64,000 nucleotides of DNA from Branchiostoma floridae (taxonomy: Eukaryota; Chordata; Leptocardii; Amphioxiformes; Branchiostomatidae), in assembly GCF_000003815.2 (NCBI RefSeq), contig NC_049986.1, positions 13,265,805 to 13,329,804 on the forward strand, written 5' to 3'. The notes beneath the pieces are model-generated. The model was not told the DNA's origin. It searched no databases and saw only the letters and a list, made by a program, of their open reading frames with translations. The first letter of the stretch is position 1. The number at the start of each line of letters is the position of its first letter. Both the position numbers and the translations under genes were made by a program. Shown here in pieces: positions 1-13,353 of this stretch.

Positions 1-505
1 CCTGCACCTCACCTGGACGTGATGCTCTATTTGAGGGCCTTGTCCAGTATACTATTGAGATTGAGATTGAAAGAAAACATAGCTGTGCAATAAATTGCCG
101 TCTAAATTTGATGCACAGTAACCAAGACTATTAAAAAAGGATTTAATTATGGGATTCAAATGCCCCCCACTGTGACAACAAAGTAATGTTGTCCAAGGTT
201 TGTTCTTCAATAGAATGACGGGATCTAGCCAGCCAGAATCTCATCATTCGTGATGAAATCGGGTAAGAGAATTTGCTCAGGCGGACATATGTGGCGTGAC
301 ATGGCATCAGTGTCCATCTATCAACCATTCACATTTCACCAGGGTGTTGACACTGTTGTCGTGCGTGCACGCAGCGGAACAGGACCCAGAATAGTGGCCT
401 TATACAGGAAAAATCGTGCCAACCGTTTCTCCTACATTTTTTGTACCGATCCAGCCAAAAATGTAACAGGTTTGTAACTGAGAAGAAAACGTACTCCTAC
501 CACAA
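1..505. other. intergenic, nothing recognised
   Basis: I see no convincing exon, RNA gene or repeat here. Short open frames exist on both strands but lack homology or splice context. Confidence 0.4.
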
Positions 506-515
506 CACGACCATC

Positions 516-1597
516 GGGTTGGCGGAAACGGCTGCCCGGTCGGTCGGCGGAAACCGCTGCCCGGTCTGGTCCGGAGGTTGGTTTTGGGGGTTTCGAGTAT
601 TGCATACAGCAGTGTAAGTGAAGTAAACAAAATACCTTCTTAAATATTCCATAACGGTTGTTAGATGTTGCTACATGTTCAAAGGAAGCTGGCCAAGTTA
701 CTTATCTTTTGAAAAAAAAAAAAATTTGACATTTCTTGATAAGATTGTCCCCAGCTGCTGCTATTAGAACGTCCCCCAGTACAGAACGTCAGAAGTTCGC
801 TACGTCAAGCGCTTAGGGTTATACAGAGTGGCGGTCCTTTGATCTATTATCATATGTGCCGGGCGCCGGCGACAAAATCAATCAATTTTGACAGCACTAC
901 CGTGCCGAGTTGTCTGACGTGTCCGAGGAGAAACTATCTTTAAGAACTGTAAAATAATTCAAATTTAGTTAAATTAATACTAAAATGTACATTTACAAAC
1001 GCGTGGATTCAATTTTTTTGTGTCAGGTTCTGGTTTAAACTAATGTAGTCAATTATACATTAATTATGTACGATGTTTTCACATACTTCACACGAAAACA
1101 GCTCCGCCGTAGTCTTTCCTCCCCGTAAGCAAACTTGTCACCGAACATTGAATTCTTGAAAGATCAAATTGGCGATTTCACCAGTGTCTGAAGATTTCCC
1201 CCACTGCAATTCTTTCATTGATCACGATACTATTCTCACATGTCGGAAATGATAAGATGATAAAAATAATAAAGATTTAACCAAGGATTTAACAAATGTG
1301 TTCGTGGTCAAAGCATCAGCATAATCCCATTCAGTCTCAGATCGTTTGAAAATGTGTACAAGTTCGAAATTACGCCGTGTTTGCGTTTTGGAATTTCCGA
1401 AATTACAATAATGTTTACGATATTAGTGCTACTGTAAGTTGTAGGGTCAGCCTACACGAGAAATGCACCTAAATTACTGCTGCGATAGCAAGCCATCTTG
1501 TTTAAATTTGGTATACTCGAAACCCCCAAAACCAACCTCCAGACTGGACCGGGCAGCCGTTTCCGCCGACCGACCGGGCAGCCGTTTCCGCCAACCC
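516..1597. mobile_element. MULE-like non-autonomous DNA transposon (MITE), 1082 bp
   Basis: Two terminal inverted repeats of about 85 bp (516-601 and 1513-1597) match with few differences. Each begins GGGTTGGCGGAAACGGCTGC and carries two tandem copies of a GGCGGAAACSGCTGCCCGGT motif. The element is flanked by a perfect 10-bp direct repeat, CACGACCATC, at 506-515 and 1598-1607. Long inverted repeats with a 9-10 bp target duplication are typical of Mutator-like elements. The interior is AT-rich and encodes no transposase, so it is non-autonomous. The intact duplication and similar ends suggest a fairly recent insertion. The superfamily call is an inference from the ends alone. Confidence 0.85.
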
Positions 1598-1607
1598 CAC
1601 GACCATC

Positions 1608-2340
1608 TCACCTGTTGAATGTCCGGTTTCTAGAAACTCAGAAAGTCCTTTCACTGCACGTTTGACACTTTCCTCGCCTTCTGGAGTTCACTGCGAAGAT
1701 CTTCTTGCACCTGGTGTTCGTCTTGATATTTTACGTTCCACCGTTGATTCAGATTATGACGAATTTGTCCCCAAATCCTTGTTTTTGCAAAGTTTTCCAA
1801 ATCTGAAAAGTAATCCACCCCTTTGTTGGAATCGTTTACGCTGTTGTCAAGAGATCCGCGCAGGCGCACTAGCTATCTGTGACGGAAAGTTGAGAAATGT
1901 AGTCTGTACCATTATTTCTCAAGGGGGAGATTTGTGTAAAATAGTAAATAAAGTCTACATTTCAAGCTATTTATTTCCTAAATGATTACAAAAAAATACA
2001 AAAATTTTTTTTACTACAAAACAAAAGATTTTTTTTAATTTTTGGTCAATATTTATACGGATTTATATATCAAGTTTATAGATGGTCCCCCAATCTTTAC
2101 AGCAGTTTATGATGGTCTAGATTAGTTCAATTTGGACAAAGGGTGAACAGCATTGTAAATGTCATATTAAGATATTTCTATATCTCTGATATCATAATCT
2201 ATTCAACAATGTAACATAAGAAAAGTATTGTAGAGTATTTCTAAATTTTGACATTCGTATAAGACTCTAATTTTGTTAAATTAATCTATAAATTTGAAAA
2301 TAAAAATTGGATCACCCCTTTAGATTGTTATGCTTACAAC
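1608..2340. other. intergenic, AT-rich
   Basis: No gene recognised. The stretch around 1980-2310 is strongly A+T rich and leads into the presumed FBXO38 promoter. Confidence 0.4.
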
Positions 2341-2369
2341 CAGTAAAACCAAGATGGCGGAAGGTAAGT
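2341..2369 (+). promoter_or_regulatory. YY1-like motif and 5' noncoding exon donor of FBXO38
   Basis: AACCAAGATGGCGGAAG (2348-2363) fits the YY1 core that often lies just downstream of a start site, and it runs straight into a consensus donor GTAAGTG at 2364. The ATG at 2354 would start a short reading frame, but joining its phase to any acceptor before 3239 hits a stop. I therefore read this as an untranslated first exon, or a short upstream reading frame, of the gene that starts translation at 3239. Confidence 0.45.
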
Positions 2370-3238
2370 GAGAAAACGGGACTTTCCCTCGTTTCAGGTA
2401 GATTTTCACCATTTTGCACCATAAATATCGAACATGAAGTAAAAATCATCCGGTTGTTAGTTTTCCTGGTTGTAGTGATTGGGTATTTGTCAAAATTTTT
2501 GCTAGTTTCTAATGTTTTCGGCCCCAAATTCCCTAAAGTTCAGAGTGTTGTTGCACCAGTTATTTTGTACGGGCTTCCGGATTGGTGGAGAATCGTGGTG
2601 ACATGTTTCTCTGGTTCACCATGCTCGTCCTGACCTTTGCTCACTCCATTGCATTATAGAATGTCTATAGGTTTCCTGCACATATCGAACAAAGACGTAT
2701 GCTTCGTATGAACTTTTGACTTGAACATCACTATTGTCCTCAAAGTAACTGTTGTAACAGAATTTCAATTTGTCTGAAAAGACCAAGAAAAAAGATATTT
2801 ACAACAATGCAGTCAAGAAGGTCTGCATGCCTTTTTCCTCATAGGCATAGTGAGCTACTAGCATTTTCATTCACCGTTTATTGTAACCGGTTTGTTATGA
2901 TTCAGTGAGCCCTCAACAACATGAGGTTTGGCACTTAAAATGAACAAGAAGAAGACATGTAGTTTTGCCATGTACCAAAAAACGAACCATCGAATCCATT
3001 TGAGTCAGTCCCAAAACCTATTGGAAAAACAATTCAATTCCAAAACAATCATGCATTACCAGCCCTGAACCCAGAATGCCCAGAACTCTATTTGATATGT
3101 ACATACCTTACATATGGCTTGTTCAAGGCATGTGGCCAGATTGTAATATTCATATTATATTTGTATCATACAACAGGACATGCTGATACCAGTATCAGCA
3201 GCAGCAGAATCTAGAAAGATCCAAACCTGATTCTGAAG

Positions 3239-6200
3239 ATGCCGAAGAGAAAAGCAAAGAGATTACACCTTGGGGATGCTGACCCTCCCTCAAAGAAGAA
3301 TGGATCAGGATCCGGACCAACAGTGTCATCCCCTGCACCAGGAGGGGAAGCTACCACTGTTGCAGCAGGTAGGGCATAAGTCTTACCAACCATGCATTGA
3401 ATCTCATGTTTTGTGTGTGTTTTCATTGTTAAAAAAGAAATAAGTACCATTACTCTGAAAAGTGAAAGTCTAGTTGGTTTTGTGACATGGTCAAAGTGTG
3501 TCTATTCAAACACAAGATCTCTACCTCAAGTGCCATTGATGTAACCGTCCGTACTTCTAGCATACTGTAAATCTTGAAATGCTCACTTTTGTTTTGTACT
3601 GATTTTACAATTTTTGCAGTGATCTGCCCACTGTAATATAAAATCATGACACTGCAAATATGTATTCCCAATGTATAACTGTACTACATGTACAGTATCA
3701 CTTCAACCATCTGCAAAAAAACACCTTCTACAATCAAAACATGGTATTAGACAGACCAATGTGTTGTGCTTCAGTAGTCTACCACTTTTAATCTACCACT
3801 TTAGATTTTAATCCTTGTCCTACAATAACTGCAGATCCCACTGACTGGGTTAACAAGCTGTCCCTGGAGGTCCTGTGTCACATCATGGACTACCTCTACC
3901 TGCGTAACATCATGGCTCTGGAGAGTCTGTCCCGCAAACTGAAGGAAGCCGTGACTATGAACCTGCGCGTGCGCACGTCTATAGACTTCACAGAGGGCAA
4001 GTGGTACGGATGGATGCCCAATGGCTTCACTGACGAGGGCTTCAAGAGGTCAGTCTTGTTCGTAACATGGGTTGTGAACATGGTACATCTATTACTGTGT
4101 TTTGATTCAGAGCATGTTGTTTTGGACTGTGGACAAATTTATGAAGAATTCTCAGGTCATTCAATACACGTAATGATTACCCCCAATTATGTAGATATAG
4201 AAGTAATGTTAATTGGTTATGTATTTTTGGTTAGTTCTTCTTAAATGAATAAATTATTAGCCCTGACATGATTCGTAGCTTGGGAAAATGAAAGCTCAGA
4301 GACGACAGTCTTCTACTGGTTTCGCCTTTATTCGTCTTTCTCAAGAATCTGTCCTGACATGTACAGAAGATTACAGGAAGGCTATTGAATCATCCTATAT
4401 GGACCTATTTACTGTAGGATAAGTATATCATACACTGTTCTAATACACAGAAAGCTAACCATGTTCCTCTGTTGTATTTTGGTGCTGCAGACTTGTGCAA
4501 CGTTGCCCAGAGCTTGTGAGCGTCTACGGGCTCCATCCACAATTTGTGGTGAAACGACGGAGGCGAGGCATTGATTACTTCAGTGTGCCGGGCATCATCG
4601 AAGCCCTGCAGTCCTGTCCCAACTTGTTCGGTGTGGAAACCAGCAACCTGGACATCCTGGAGGCCATTGTAACGTACCTGCCCCATGTGTACCTACTGGG
4701 GCAGTTTAAGAACCGTAACGGTTACTTCCCCATCTGTGTCGAGAACAGAGTGAATCTACCGGCCAGTTGTAGAGTCACTTCTCTGTACCTGACTGGAGTT
4801 GTCACACCAGACTTGCCCGCTATTGACCTCCTGCGGCATCTGTACCTGAAGTGGGTTAAGTTTACCAGTGCTAACCCATTCCGTGACTTCCAGTGTCCAA
4901 ATCTACGCACCTTTGTAATGAGGAGTTGTGCAGGACCGTCAAACGCTTTGAAGTACGTACCGCTGATGACGGGACTGTCCGGGTCCAGGTATCTGGAGCG
5001 GATTGAACTGGTACGTGTCCCCTTCCTCGGAGGGTTGATTCAACACGTGGTCGAGGACAGCTGGCGGACACGCGGGTATCGCAACCTGACGAAGATCGCT
5101 TTTGGAGCATGTAAGAATGCTCTAGAGGTGGATCTGGGATTCTTGGTGATCACAGCAGCAAACCATCTTCAAGAGGTACAATATGATGCTACAGACACAG
5201 AAAGCTTCATGTGTTATCTTCTAAACCATTTCCTGTGTTCTCACTAACAAGACAGTAATGCATGTGTAGTTCATTTCCATGAATAAATATCATTATTAAA
5301 AGGGATTTTTATCACATTCAATTAGTGTATCCTATTGACAGGATTATTTTCACTTTTTCAGTTGGACATCCAACCATCTTTAACCAAGGACAGTGTGTTT
5401 GCAGCCTTGAAAATGGCAGATGTGGACTTCCCACAGTTTGACACTTTGAATCTGGGCTTCATAGACGAGTTCCCTGAAGCTGGTATGTATTTGTCATCTA
5501 CTTTTCATTTTGAGTAGTTGTAACATCTACATGTATGAAAGAGGAGACGTGATGAGTCTGCCTTTTGGCACAAAGTTTGTTTCAGTCATAGGTTGCCAAC
5601 TAGTTAGCAACTGTTATAACAAACCTGAATAAGAAAAACCAAGTTTAGTTGGAAGGGTCTATTACTATCAGCTATGTCTTTGTTAAGTTTTATGTCTATG
5701 CTTTAAAAGTAACAAAGTGACAGGGAAGTATCACTGTTTTTATAAAAACTTTATGGGTCTACTGTTTCCAATGTATTTGGTTAGGTTCATTCATCTGTAT
5801 TTTGTGTTGTTTCTATTGTCTACAGGTAAGTGGACCAATGCACAGTTAGTCCAGCATGGACTTGCTGATGTGACAGAAAACCCATCAAACATCACAGATA
5901 ACGGGATGCGGTCTGTCGGCCAGGTGTTCCCAGGTGTCAAGTACCTGTCCATGTACAACGCTCCTCACCTGCACAACCCACACACCTGGCATGTACCTGG
6001 TGAGGTCCAGTCATTTACAGTCGAAGATACACAGCATGTGTAAAGTTTTACTGTAAACAAAACAGCATGTACTTGTACATGTACATTTGTACTTGTAAGT
6101 TTTTAAAAAAAATTTGTCTTTGTTTGGTATATAAATAAAGTTGTTTTTTTAAAAATCAGGATTGAAGTCTTCTTATGCTTAACTTTCCAGGAGGAACTAA

Positions 6201-9200
6201 GAAATGCATTTGTTGTAGTAGTACCTGGTATTTTGATTTAACACCTTTTCAAAAGATTATAATACAGTACACTTTTGTTGGTTTTTTTTTTAGATTTTTC
6301 TATTGGACCAGGTGTATTCATCTCCTTTGGTTATATACCTCACAAGTTAGCTGTTTTGTCCATTTATCAAAGTTATGATACATACTTGTAGGTTCGACCT
6401 TGTTTACGAGGAAGAACCTTGTGCAGTACTCCTGTGAATCCCTAGATGGTGCACATATCCAAAGAAATTATCATGGCATTCCCTCTTGTATCAAACATAT
6501 AATTTTCTAATTCCTCCTTCATCATGCGCAGCTCTGGTGACCTGGTCTCGTCTGAAGGACCTGACCATTCGCCGCTGCCATGCCGTCAAACTGGACAGCT
6601 TCTGTCAGCTGATCACGCTCCTCCCCGCCATCGAGTACATCCACCTGGAGGAGATGTTCCGCGAGCCGCCAAAGGGATGCCTCCGCGTCGGGCTGAGCGC
6701 GGGAACTGGGATCGGGGTGTCATCTGCCCTGGTGTCCAACACAGGAACTGCAGGCGGTGGGAGCAATAGTACCCAAGGTGGGAGACAAGTACATGTACAT
6801 CTACATGTACTGGTTGAAAGCACTAATTCTACTTTATTGTATTTTGTGGAAGTATTATCGATCACATAGAAGAAAGGGAAACAAGAATGCAAAACTTTTA
6901 AAAAGCAACAAATGCTTTTATGTCATTATGTCTGTTAGTTGTAAAACAGTACCAGGAACCAAGATGTCATTGTGGTAAGAAATGTCATACAATTTTACAC
7001 AGACTTTGTGATGCAAAATAGTAAATGATTATTATTTCCGACAGGGGCCACTGTGGGACATAACAGCCATGATGATGACTCCAGTGACTCAGACAGTGAT
7101 ATGGAGGTCAACCAAGGTCAGATGTCAAACTTGAGAACTTTGGAACAGTAGAGTTAGTCCATGTCTGTGATAAAACACTACAATAATTATCTTAGACTGC
7201 TAAAAGCTAACTGTGTTTATCTCATAGTCTACTGATCATCATTAGTGGACAGGATTTTATGAAAACAGTGCTCTTAACAAGCCTAGATGTATAGCCTGTG
7301 ATAATATCGGTAAATCTACAAATCATTTTCTTGAACGTTCAAATGTTGTTCCACATGTAGGTGAGACAGCATCTGATCAACCAAGCACCAGCAGTGGTGA
7401 CTCAAGGAAGGGAGGCAAGTCTCATGGCCACTCCGTCGGCCCTAAGGGGAAAGGATTTGCCAAGAAGGCTCCCAAGGAGGAGGCAGAAGACATCGTCAGA
7501 CCCGGCATGACCAGCCAGTCTTGTCAGGCAACCAGCGATGAAATCAAGGAAGATGTAAAGGTAGCAACTGAAGCAGAGAAGGCACAGGAGGCGGAGAAAA
7601 AACTGGCGGAACAAGGAAGCACACAAGCACCTGCTGCAGATCCGCCAGCATCTGAGGACGGAGGTGACTCCAGTTCAAGTTCAGATGAAGAAGATGAACA
7701 GGATCAGGGTGCAAACAGGCAGGTTCAAAGTGACACACAACAACCTACTGCAAGTCAGGACAACAGTAGCCAATCACAGGGAGAGACCTCTGTCCAATCA
7801 GAACCTCAGCAGGAACCATCTAACCAATCAGGAGAGGGATCATCCCAGCAAACTGACCAACCAAATGTTGTTGCACAAAATGGACTTGACCAATCAGAAG
7901 ACAGGTTGCCACAACAAGCTTCTTGTTCCTCAAGCACCCCAAATGAGGATCAAGAGTCAAGAAATCAAGAGGTCACAATACAGCAAAATGGTGCTGCTTC
8001 CACAAATGGCCAGATAAATGGTGAATCAGGAGAGGAAAGTGACATTCAGCAGAATGTTAATTCAGACCCTGTAGCAGGTCCTTCTTCTTGTGATGCGAAT
8101 AGCAATGAGGGAAGAGAGTCTCCTAGGTGTGTGTGTGGCCGTAGTCTCAACAGGAGGCCACTACAGGATGGTGCAGGACCAAGCAATAGTACAGAAGTCA
8201 ACACTGCAGGACCAAGTACAAGTCAACAAAATGGTGAAAGTACAAACAGCAGGACTAGTACCTGTGGAAACACAAACACTGAACCTAGAGGTAGTGTTAC
8301 TTGCAATGGGAATGTTGCAAATGGTGATGTTGAAGCACCTAGAACTAGTAATGGTAATGTGGGTGAGAATGAAGCAAGAACTCCTGATGATAACAGAAAT
8401 GTTGCCCAAAGCAGTGATGTTGCTGATACTCCCAGTGGATCTAACAGTACGCAAGAGCCAAGTGATACATCACAGGAGGATACTACAGGAGACAAACCTA
8501 CAGACAGCACAACTGCACAACCACCTGCTGAAAAGAGCCCTGCACCAGCTGCCAAACCTGCAGAGAAAGTCATAACTGGTAATACACAAATTACAAGTAT
8601 TTAGACAGATCTGTGTTACATAAACGTTTGTAGATTTGTTTTACATGATTGCAACCCAAATACCAATGAATTCATACAAGTACATGAAAATATAGTTGCT
8701 GTTGAGCCATCAATGTTTTTTTCTCATATTTTCTTCAATTAGCTATAAATCTACTGATCCAAGTATCCTCCTTATCCTATACTGTTATGGGTACGTTGTT
8801 ACATCATCATTTCTTATGCACGGCTGCTCTGAGGAACTAATGTTTCCCTTACACTAAGTTATGTATCAATTGCAAAGTAGGTTTTTGCACAGAGAAATCA
8901 TGTCTTACAACCAGGGCTTTGTCCAGGACTCATCCCTCTGTCTGGGATGGATGTTTGCTTTTATGGATAGAAAAAAATTCACTCCATCCTCAAAAAAAAT
9001 ATGAAATTCATGACATGAAATTGATGGATTGGGTGGGAATAAAAAGTTTTAAAGTTAAAGCTAGAGACAGCCCTGCTTACAATACTTACAAACCATTTGC
9101 TTTACTGTAGGGAGAACAAAGAAAGAACTTGATGAGTTACGAGGAGCAGACCCCAGGTACCACCGCCCTGTCACCAGGTCCCAGAATACACCAGGCTCCA

Positions 9201-12200
9201 GTGGTTCTACAGCACACCACCAGAAGACGACAGTCCTGAGGAGGGTGGGGACCAGGGACGTGGCCACCAGTACCAGCGACCCGGTCATCGAGGATGACTA
9301 CCCTCAGGTCGGTGCCTGCCGCATGTATATAGGCTTTCTTGTACAGTGCACAAGATCCAAGTAATGCATTGCAGAAGGACAGGTTTGTCTCTAGGAATAT
9401 GTTAGGAGGAACATCAAGGTTTGCAGTCTAGCTAGGGTGAACCCACTGGACAGAGCTACATGGAAGCGAGGTGTGAAGACTAGCCGACTGCTGCCTACCC
9501 GTGTCAGGGAACCCAGCAGCAGTATAATCAAATACTGTATACTACTACTACTTATTGATAAGAAAAAATAGCCATTTTGTTGACTTCCTCATACCTACTT
9601 CAATCTGTGTAATGCTAAATTGACATAGATATACAGCCCATTGCTCTTTGTCCCAGCATCCTGTATATCTGTTTCATTTTATTTGATACCAAGTAAAAAC
9701 TTTTAAAAGATGAATTGGCTTGACCTAAATATAACAAGTTTTACCTGCAGGTCCTGACTGTTCAGTCGTCCACACTCGTGAGCCTGTCATTGCACATGGT
9801 GGGGGTGACAAACATTGTAGTCAAGGACTGCCCCAAACTCACCTTCATTTCAGGTAAGCTTTTACTACTGTACATTTCAGTACAGAGTTTCAGTAGAGAG
9901 GGACCTTGTCATTTCATTTTAGGCAATGACACAAAGATTTATATGAAAACACATAAGAGTTAGGGACACTCTTTGTTATTCCAACATACATGATTGCAGT
10001 GTTTGTGCATCATTGTCTACAAAGTCATCACCAGCTCCAGTTTATAAGTAATATCATTACTGAAACTTAGTGTGTGTACATGTATGTCATGTTTTTTAGC
10101 CTGTAATCTATCCTTGTCTAGCTTATGTCCAACCAAACAATTGAAGCCAAGAAAGGATCTCAGGGTAGAAAAGCATGACAGTTCTGTTAAGCATTAGTCT
10201 TGGTACATGTATGTCTTGTTTTTCTAGCCTGAAATCCATCCTTGTCTAGCTTATGTCCAACCAAACAACAGTTGAAGCCAGACAAGGTTCTCAGGCTAGA
10301 TGAACATGACTCAGTTCTGAGCAGTAAACAAGGGTTGATCTCAAGCTGACGCTCAAACAACAACAAACTTATTCCCCATACAGGAACAGCCTGTAGAGTG
10401 CTGAAGAAGATCCAGCTGGATAAGAGTCCTCGGCTGAACCGGGTCAGTTTCCAGCAGTGTCGTAAGGTGGATGTGAAGAATGTTGTCCAGCAGGTGTGTT
10501 CACTTCCTGCTGAGAGGAACAGGATGGTCACCCTCAGGCCCATGCACAAGGTGTGTACAGGAACTAGTAAGACATAGTGTCAACAGTTCTACGATTGACT
10601 GTTGTTATTTTGATGGCTTTTTATAGTACATGGATATCCTCAAATTCGATATGTTTCTATGGTAACTGTCATTAAAATCTCTCAATTTGAGCAATTGCTG
10701 TTGTTTTTTATATCGGGAGTATTCAACAGTCGGTGCCTACTACCAGGGCGTCAGTAGATTGGATTAAAAATTGATTTCAATTAGCAGATCAAATTACTGG
10801 TTAAAATGTAAATCAATCTTTTGCCAAACACCTGCTTTTTGCTTACCACTGCGTCACTGTGACATCATCGCGATCGCTCGTACTGGAGACAGAATGTATG
10901 CCATTAATCTTGCAGTTTTTCCTACAAAAATTAAAAGAAATGGCTAGTAGTAGTCATTCAAAAGTGGACCATTTGATAACAAATGCAAGTACTGGTATCA
11001 TAACTATAGAAATTTTTGCATGGAATAAAACTTGTTAAATCTTTGTCTTGACAGGTTGACCCCAGTGTGTTGGAACAGAAGCTGTTCTCAGGTTGCCATG
11101 ACTACCACCTGTGCTTGTTGTGGGACCACAGTAACCCCCCATCTATCGTCAACAAGACTCGAGCACACACGTGGATGGACCTTGTCTCTAACATCAACCA
11201 GTAAGATTTCGGTTTTGTCAAAAGGCCATTTCAGTAGTACATGTAGAAGAGAGCTGAGGTAAAGCGTATAGAAAGAAATGTGCAGATTTCCTGTCTGCAA
11301 AATACTTTTTTTTTAAAGTAAGCCTCCTTATATACAAAATTGAATAAAGAGTTGCAGTGATCTACATTCATCATAACACTGATGTGTGTATGTCCTGGTC
11401 TTGATTAAGTTTAAATGGTACTATTCTTTTGTGTACTTAAATGTGCCATTTGATTGAGGTTCAACAACAAGTCCACACTCCTGAAAAATGGTGTTAAACT
11501 TTAAATATTTTTCCTGATTCCTTCCATCCAGAGAACTGCTGAAGAATGAAGACTTTAAGGAGGCAGAACCCCCACAGTCTGGGCAGTACCACTGTTACCC
11601 CTGGGGGAGGGACATTTATAAGGTTGATGGTGAGTCAGTTTGGAGTGCTGATATTGTTGAATTTATCCTACACCAATTAATGCCATGGAATTAGTACAAA
11701 TGTATAATGGTAAGTCTATGTACATACATATTTCTCTGTAGCAAATCTACTAAGCATGAACCAAGCATTTCCCACTATTGTCTTTAACAGGACCCCTGCA
11801 TAGTGGTAGATTTGAGATAACCTCAGACTTCCCATGGCTGAAGGCCCTGATGGAGGCAGAACCCAACAAGTGGGCCAAACCACCTCCGGACAATGTGGAC
11901 ACAAAGGGTAGGCACTGACCACACTCTCCACTACTTTATAATTTGTAAATTGACCATTTCAAAACATGCACATTGATGCTTTTACATGCTGGGAAAATGG
12001 AGAACTTGGGGTAATACAGGGGGAAAACAACTTCATTACCATGACAAATTAAACCATACTGGGCACAGTACATTTGCATGCGCCTGTCTATTGTACCACA
12101 TACATTTTGTACATTTCCTCCCTATATAACCTGTATTGATGTCATCGTGTGGCCATAACAGTTAGAATGTTTGACACAGAACGAATAGGTTCCGGGTTTC

Positions 12201-12649
12201 ATACTCTTGCATGCCCCAATGTTGTGCCGTTGGGAAAGTCACTTTACACAACTTTTCTTGTTTGACGGTGATCTGTTGACATTGATGAGGACACACATGG
12301 ACTTGATGTGCCAGTGTACCCCCAAACTGCACTTTTGCCACCAAAACATGTAACTGCATTTTATTTAATTTAACACCCATATACATAGACAAAGTGTCAC
12401 ATGATACATACACAACAAACCAGCACAGATCCTGACTTATGTTATCTTTTTCCCACCTCTGTCTCCACGGAAGGCATCTACTACCCCAGGGATAAAGGTC
12501 ATCTGTCCACAGACCTGTGTCTGGAGTCCCTGCAGGACACCATCTCAGCGTGTAAACAGAAGGGCCTGCGTCTGTTCAGGAACGTGGTTCTCATGTACAT
12601 ACAGACATGTGATGTGGAAGGCCAGGTGGTAGATGACAGATATGTTTGA
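3239..12649 (+). CDS. FBXO38: F-box only protein 38 orthologue (FBXO38), 15 coding exons
   Basis: FBXO38 is a substrate adaptor of an SCF (SKP1-CUL1) ubiquitin ligase; in vertebrates it also acts as a KLF7 co-activator and targets PD-1. Exons: 3239-3368, 3835-4048, 4491-5175, 5362-5482, 5826-5999, 6532-6777, 7045-7116, 7361-8578, 9111-9307, 9751-9853, 10384-10550, 11055-11200, 11532-11629, 11791-11907, 12474-12649. All phases join and give 1287 aa (human about 1188). The F-box is in exon 2 ([19 protein letters not shown]). LRR-like exons 3-6 hold family signatures such as [27 protein letters not shown] and MFREPPKG. Exon 8 encodes a long Ser/Gln/Asn-rich acidic disordered region. The C-terminal half is conserved ([32 protein letters not shown]). 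The ATG is the first after an in-frame TAG at 3212. Intron 10 holds a duplicated MITE and the last intron a SINE. Confidence 0.95.
10076..10320. repeat. tandem duplication of a short TAGCCTG-type foldback MITE
   Basis: Two direct copies about 125 bp apart (10076-10200 and 10201-10320) lie in FBXO38 intron 10. Each contains a foldback core (10097-10168 and 10225-10298) starting TAGCCTG and ending CAGGGTA or CAGGCTA, with inner arms around CCTTGTCTAGC / GCCAGACAAGG. The same terminal motif bounds the element at 59952-60039. Confidence 0.65.
12147..12310 (+). repeat. tRNA-derived SINE, degraded copy
   Basis: In the last FBXO38 intron. A tRNA-like head (A-box-like GTGGCCATAACAGTTAG, degenerate B box GGGTTTCATACTC) is followed by the tail motif TTGGGAAAGTCACTTTACAC. 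The same body occurs on the minus strand at about 43010-43191, so this is a dispersed family. It is diverged and boundaries are approximate. Confidence 0.6.
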
Positions 12650-13030
12650 TAACATACTAACAAAAGTCTCGTGTACATACATGTACAGGCCTGTGATATG
12701 GATTCCAGACAGATTTGTGTATCTGTGTAAAGAGAAGGGAGTGCATCTGTTCAGGAACATTGTTTTCATGTACATACAGATGTGAAAGGCCCAGTAGTAC
12801 CCAACAGATATGTATGAAATCATACAAACAAAAGGGACTGCATCCATACAAGAACATTGTTCTCGTATACATACATATTGATTCCAGACAGATGAGTGTG
12901 TCTGTGTCAACATGTAAACAGAAGGGAGTGATCCCAAGCAAGGAGGTTAAACATTGTCAGCCTCCTTAATCCAAACAAGAACGTTGTCATTACTAATACA
13001 TAGATGTACAGACCTGTGATTTGTATGTCA
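12551..13030 (+). repeat. decayed tandem copies of the FBXO38 terminal exon
   Basis: The last coding segment (12551-12650: TGTAAACAGAAGGGCCTGCG ... stop) is followed by at least three partial, diverged copies: around 12724-12815, 12826-12900 and 12912-13030. Each repeats the ACAGAAGGG-(A/C)TG...CAAGAACATTGTTCTC...TACATACAG core. A linker containing ATTCCAGACAGAT recurs at 12701 and 12881. The copies lie after the stop codon, in the likely 3' UTR. Confidence 0.7.
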
Positions 13031-13353
13031 AGACTTGCATCAAACAATATTGTCAGTACAATGATGTTACTTTGTACCCATTTGTTGCAATGGAGTCTTC
13101 TAATGTCATTTTAGAAATTATTACTTTAAAGAGATTAAGTAAAACCTATTTATTTTGATCAACAGATTTTGATTGGTCAGAAGTGACAAAAGTTTGAGAG
13201 TGTAATGTTTCATTTTAAGGAAGGACATTAATGCTGTTGTATCCATTGCCTAATTAGCTTTGACCAATCATGTTATGTGAAACATTTGGTAGGATGGAAT
13301 AGCAGTTGTTATGTTATGATGTTTGTACTGAAAAATGATATTGTTCATGATAA

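Noticed and set aside
2354-2363. ATGGCGGAAG as the FBXO38 start codon before the GTAAGT donor
   Set aside because: Its phase meets a stop with every plausible acceptor before 3239; read as a YY1-type motif in an untranslated exon.
7664-8575. Long open frames in other frames across FBXO38 exon 8
   Set aside because: Low-complexity CAA/AGT-rich coding sequence leaves all frames open; only the frame that joins neighbouring exons matches FBXO38.
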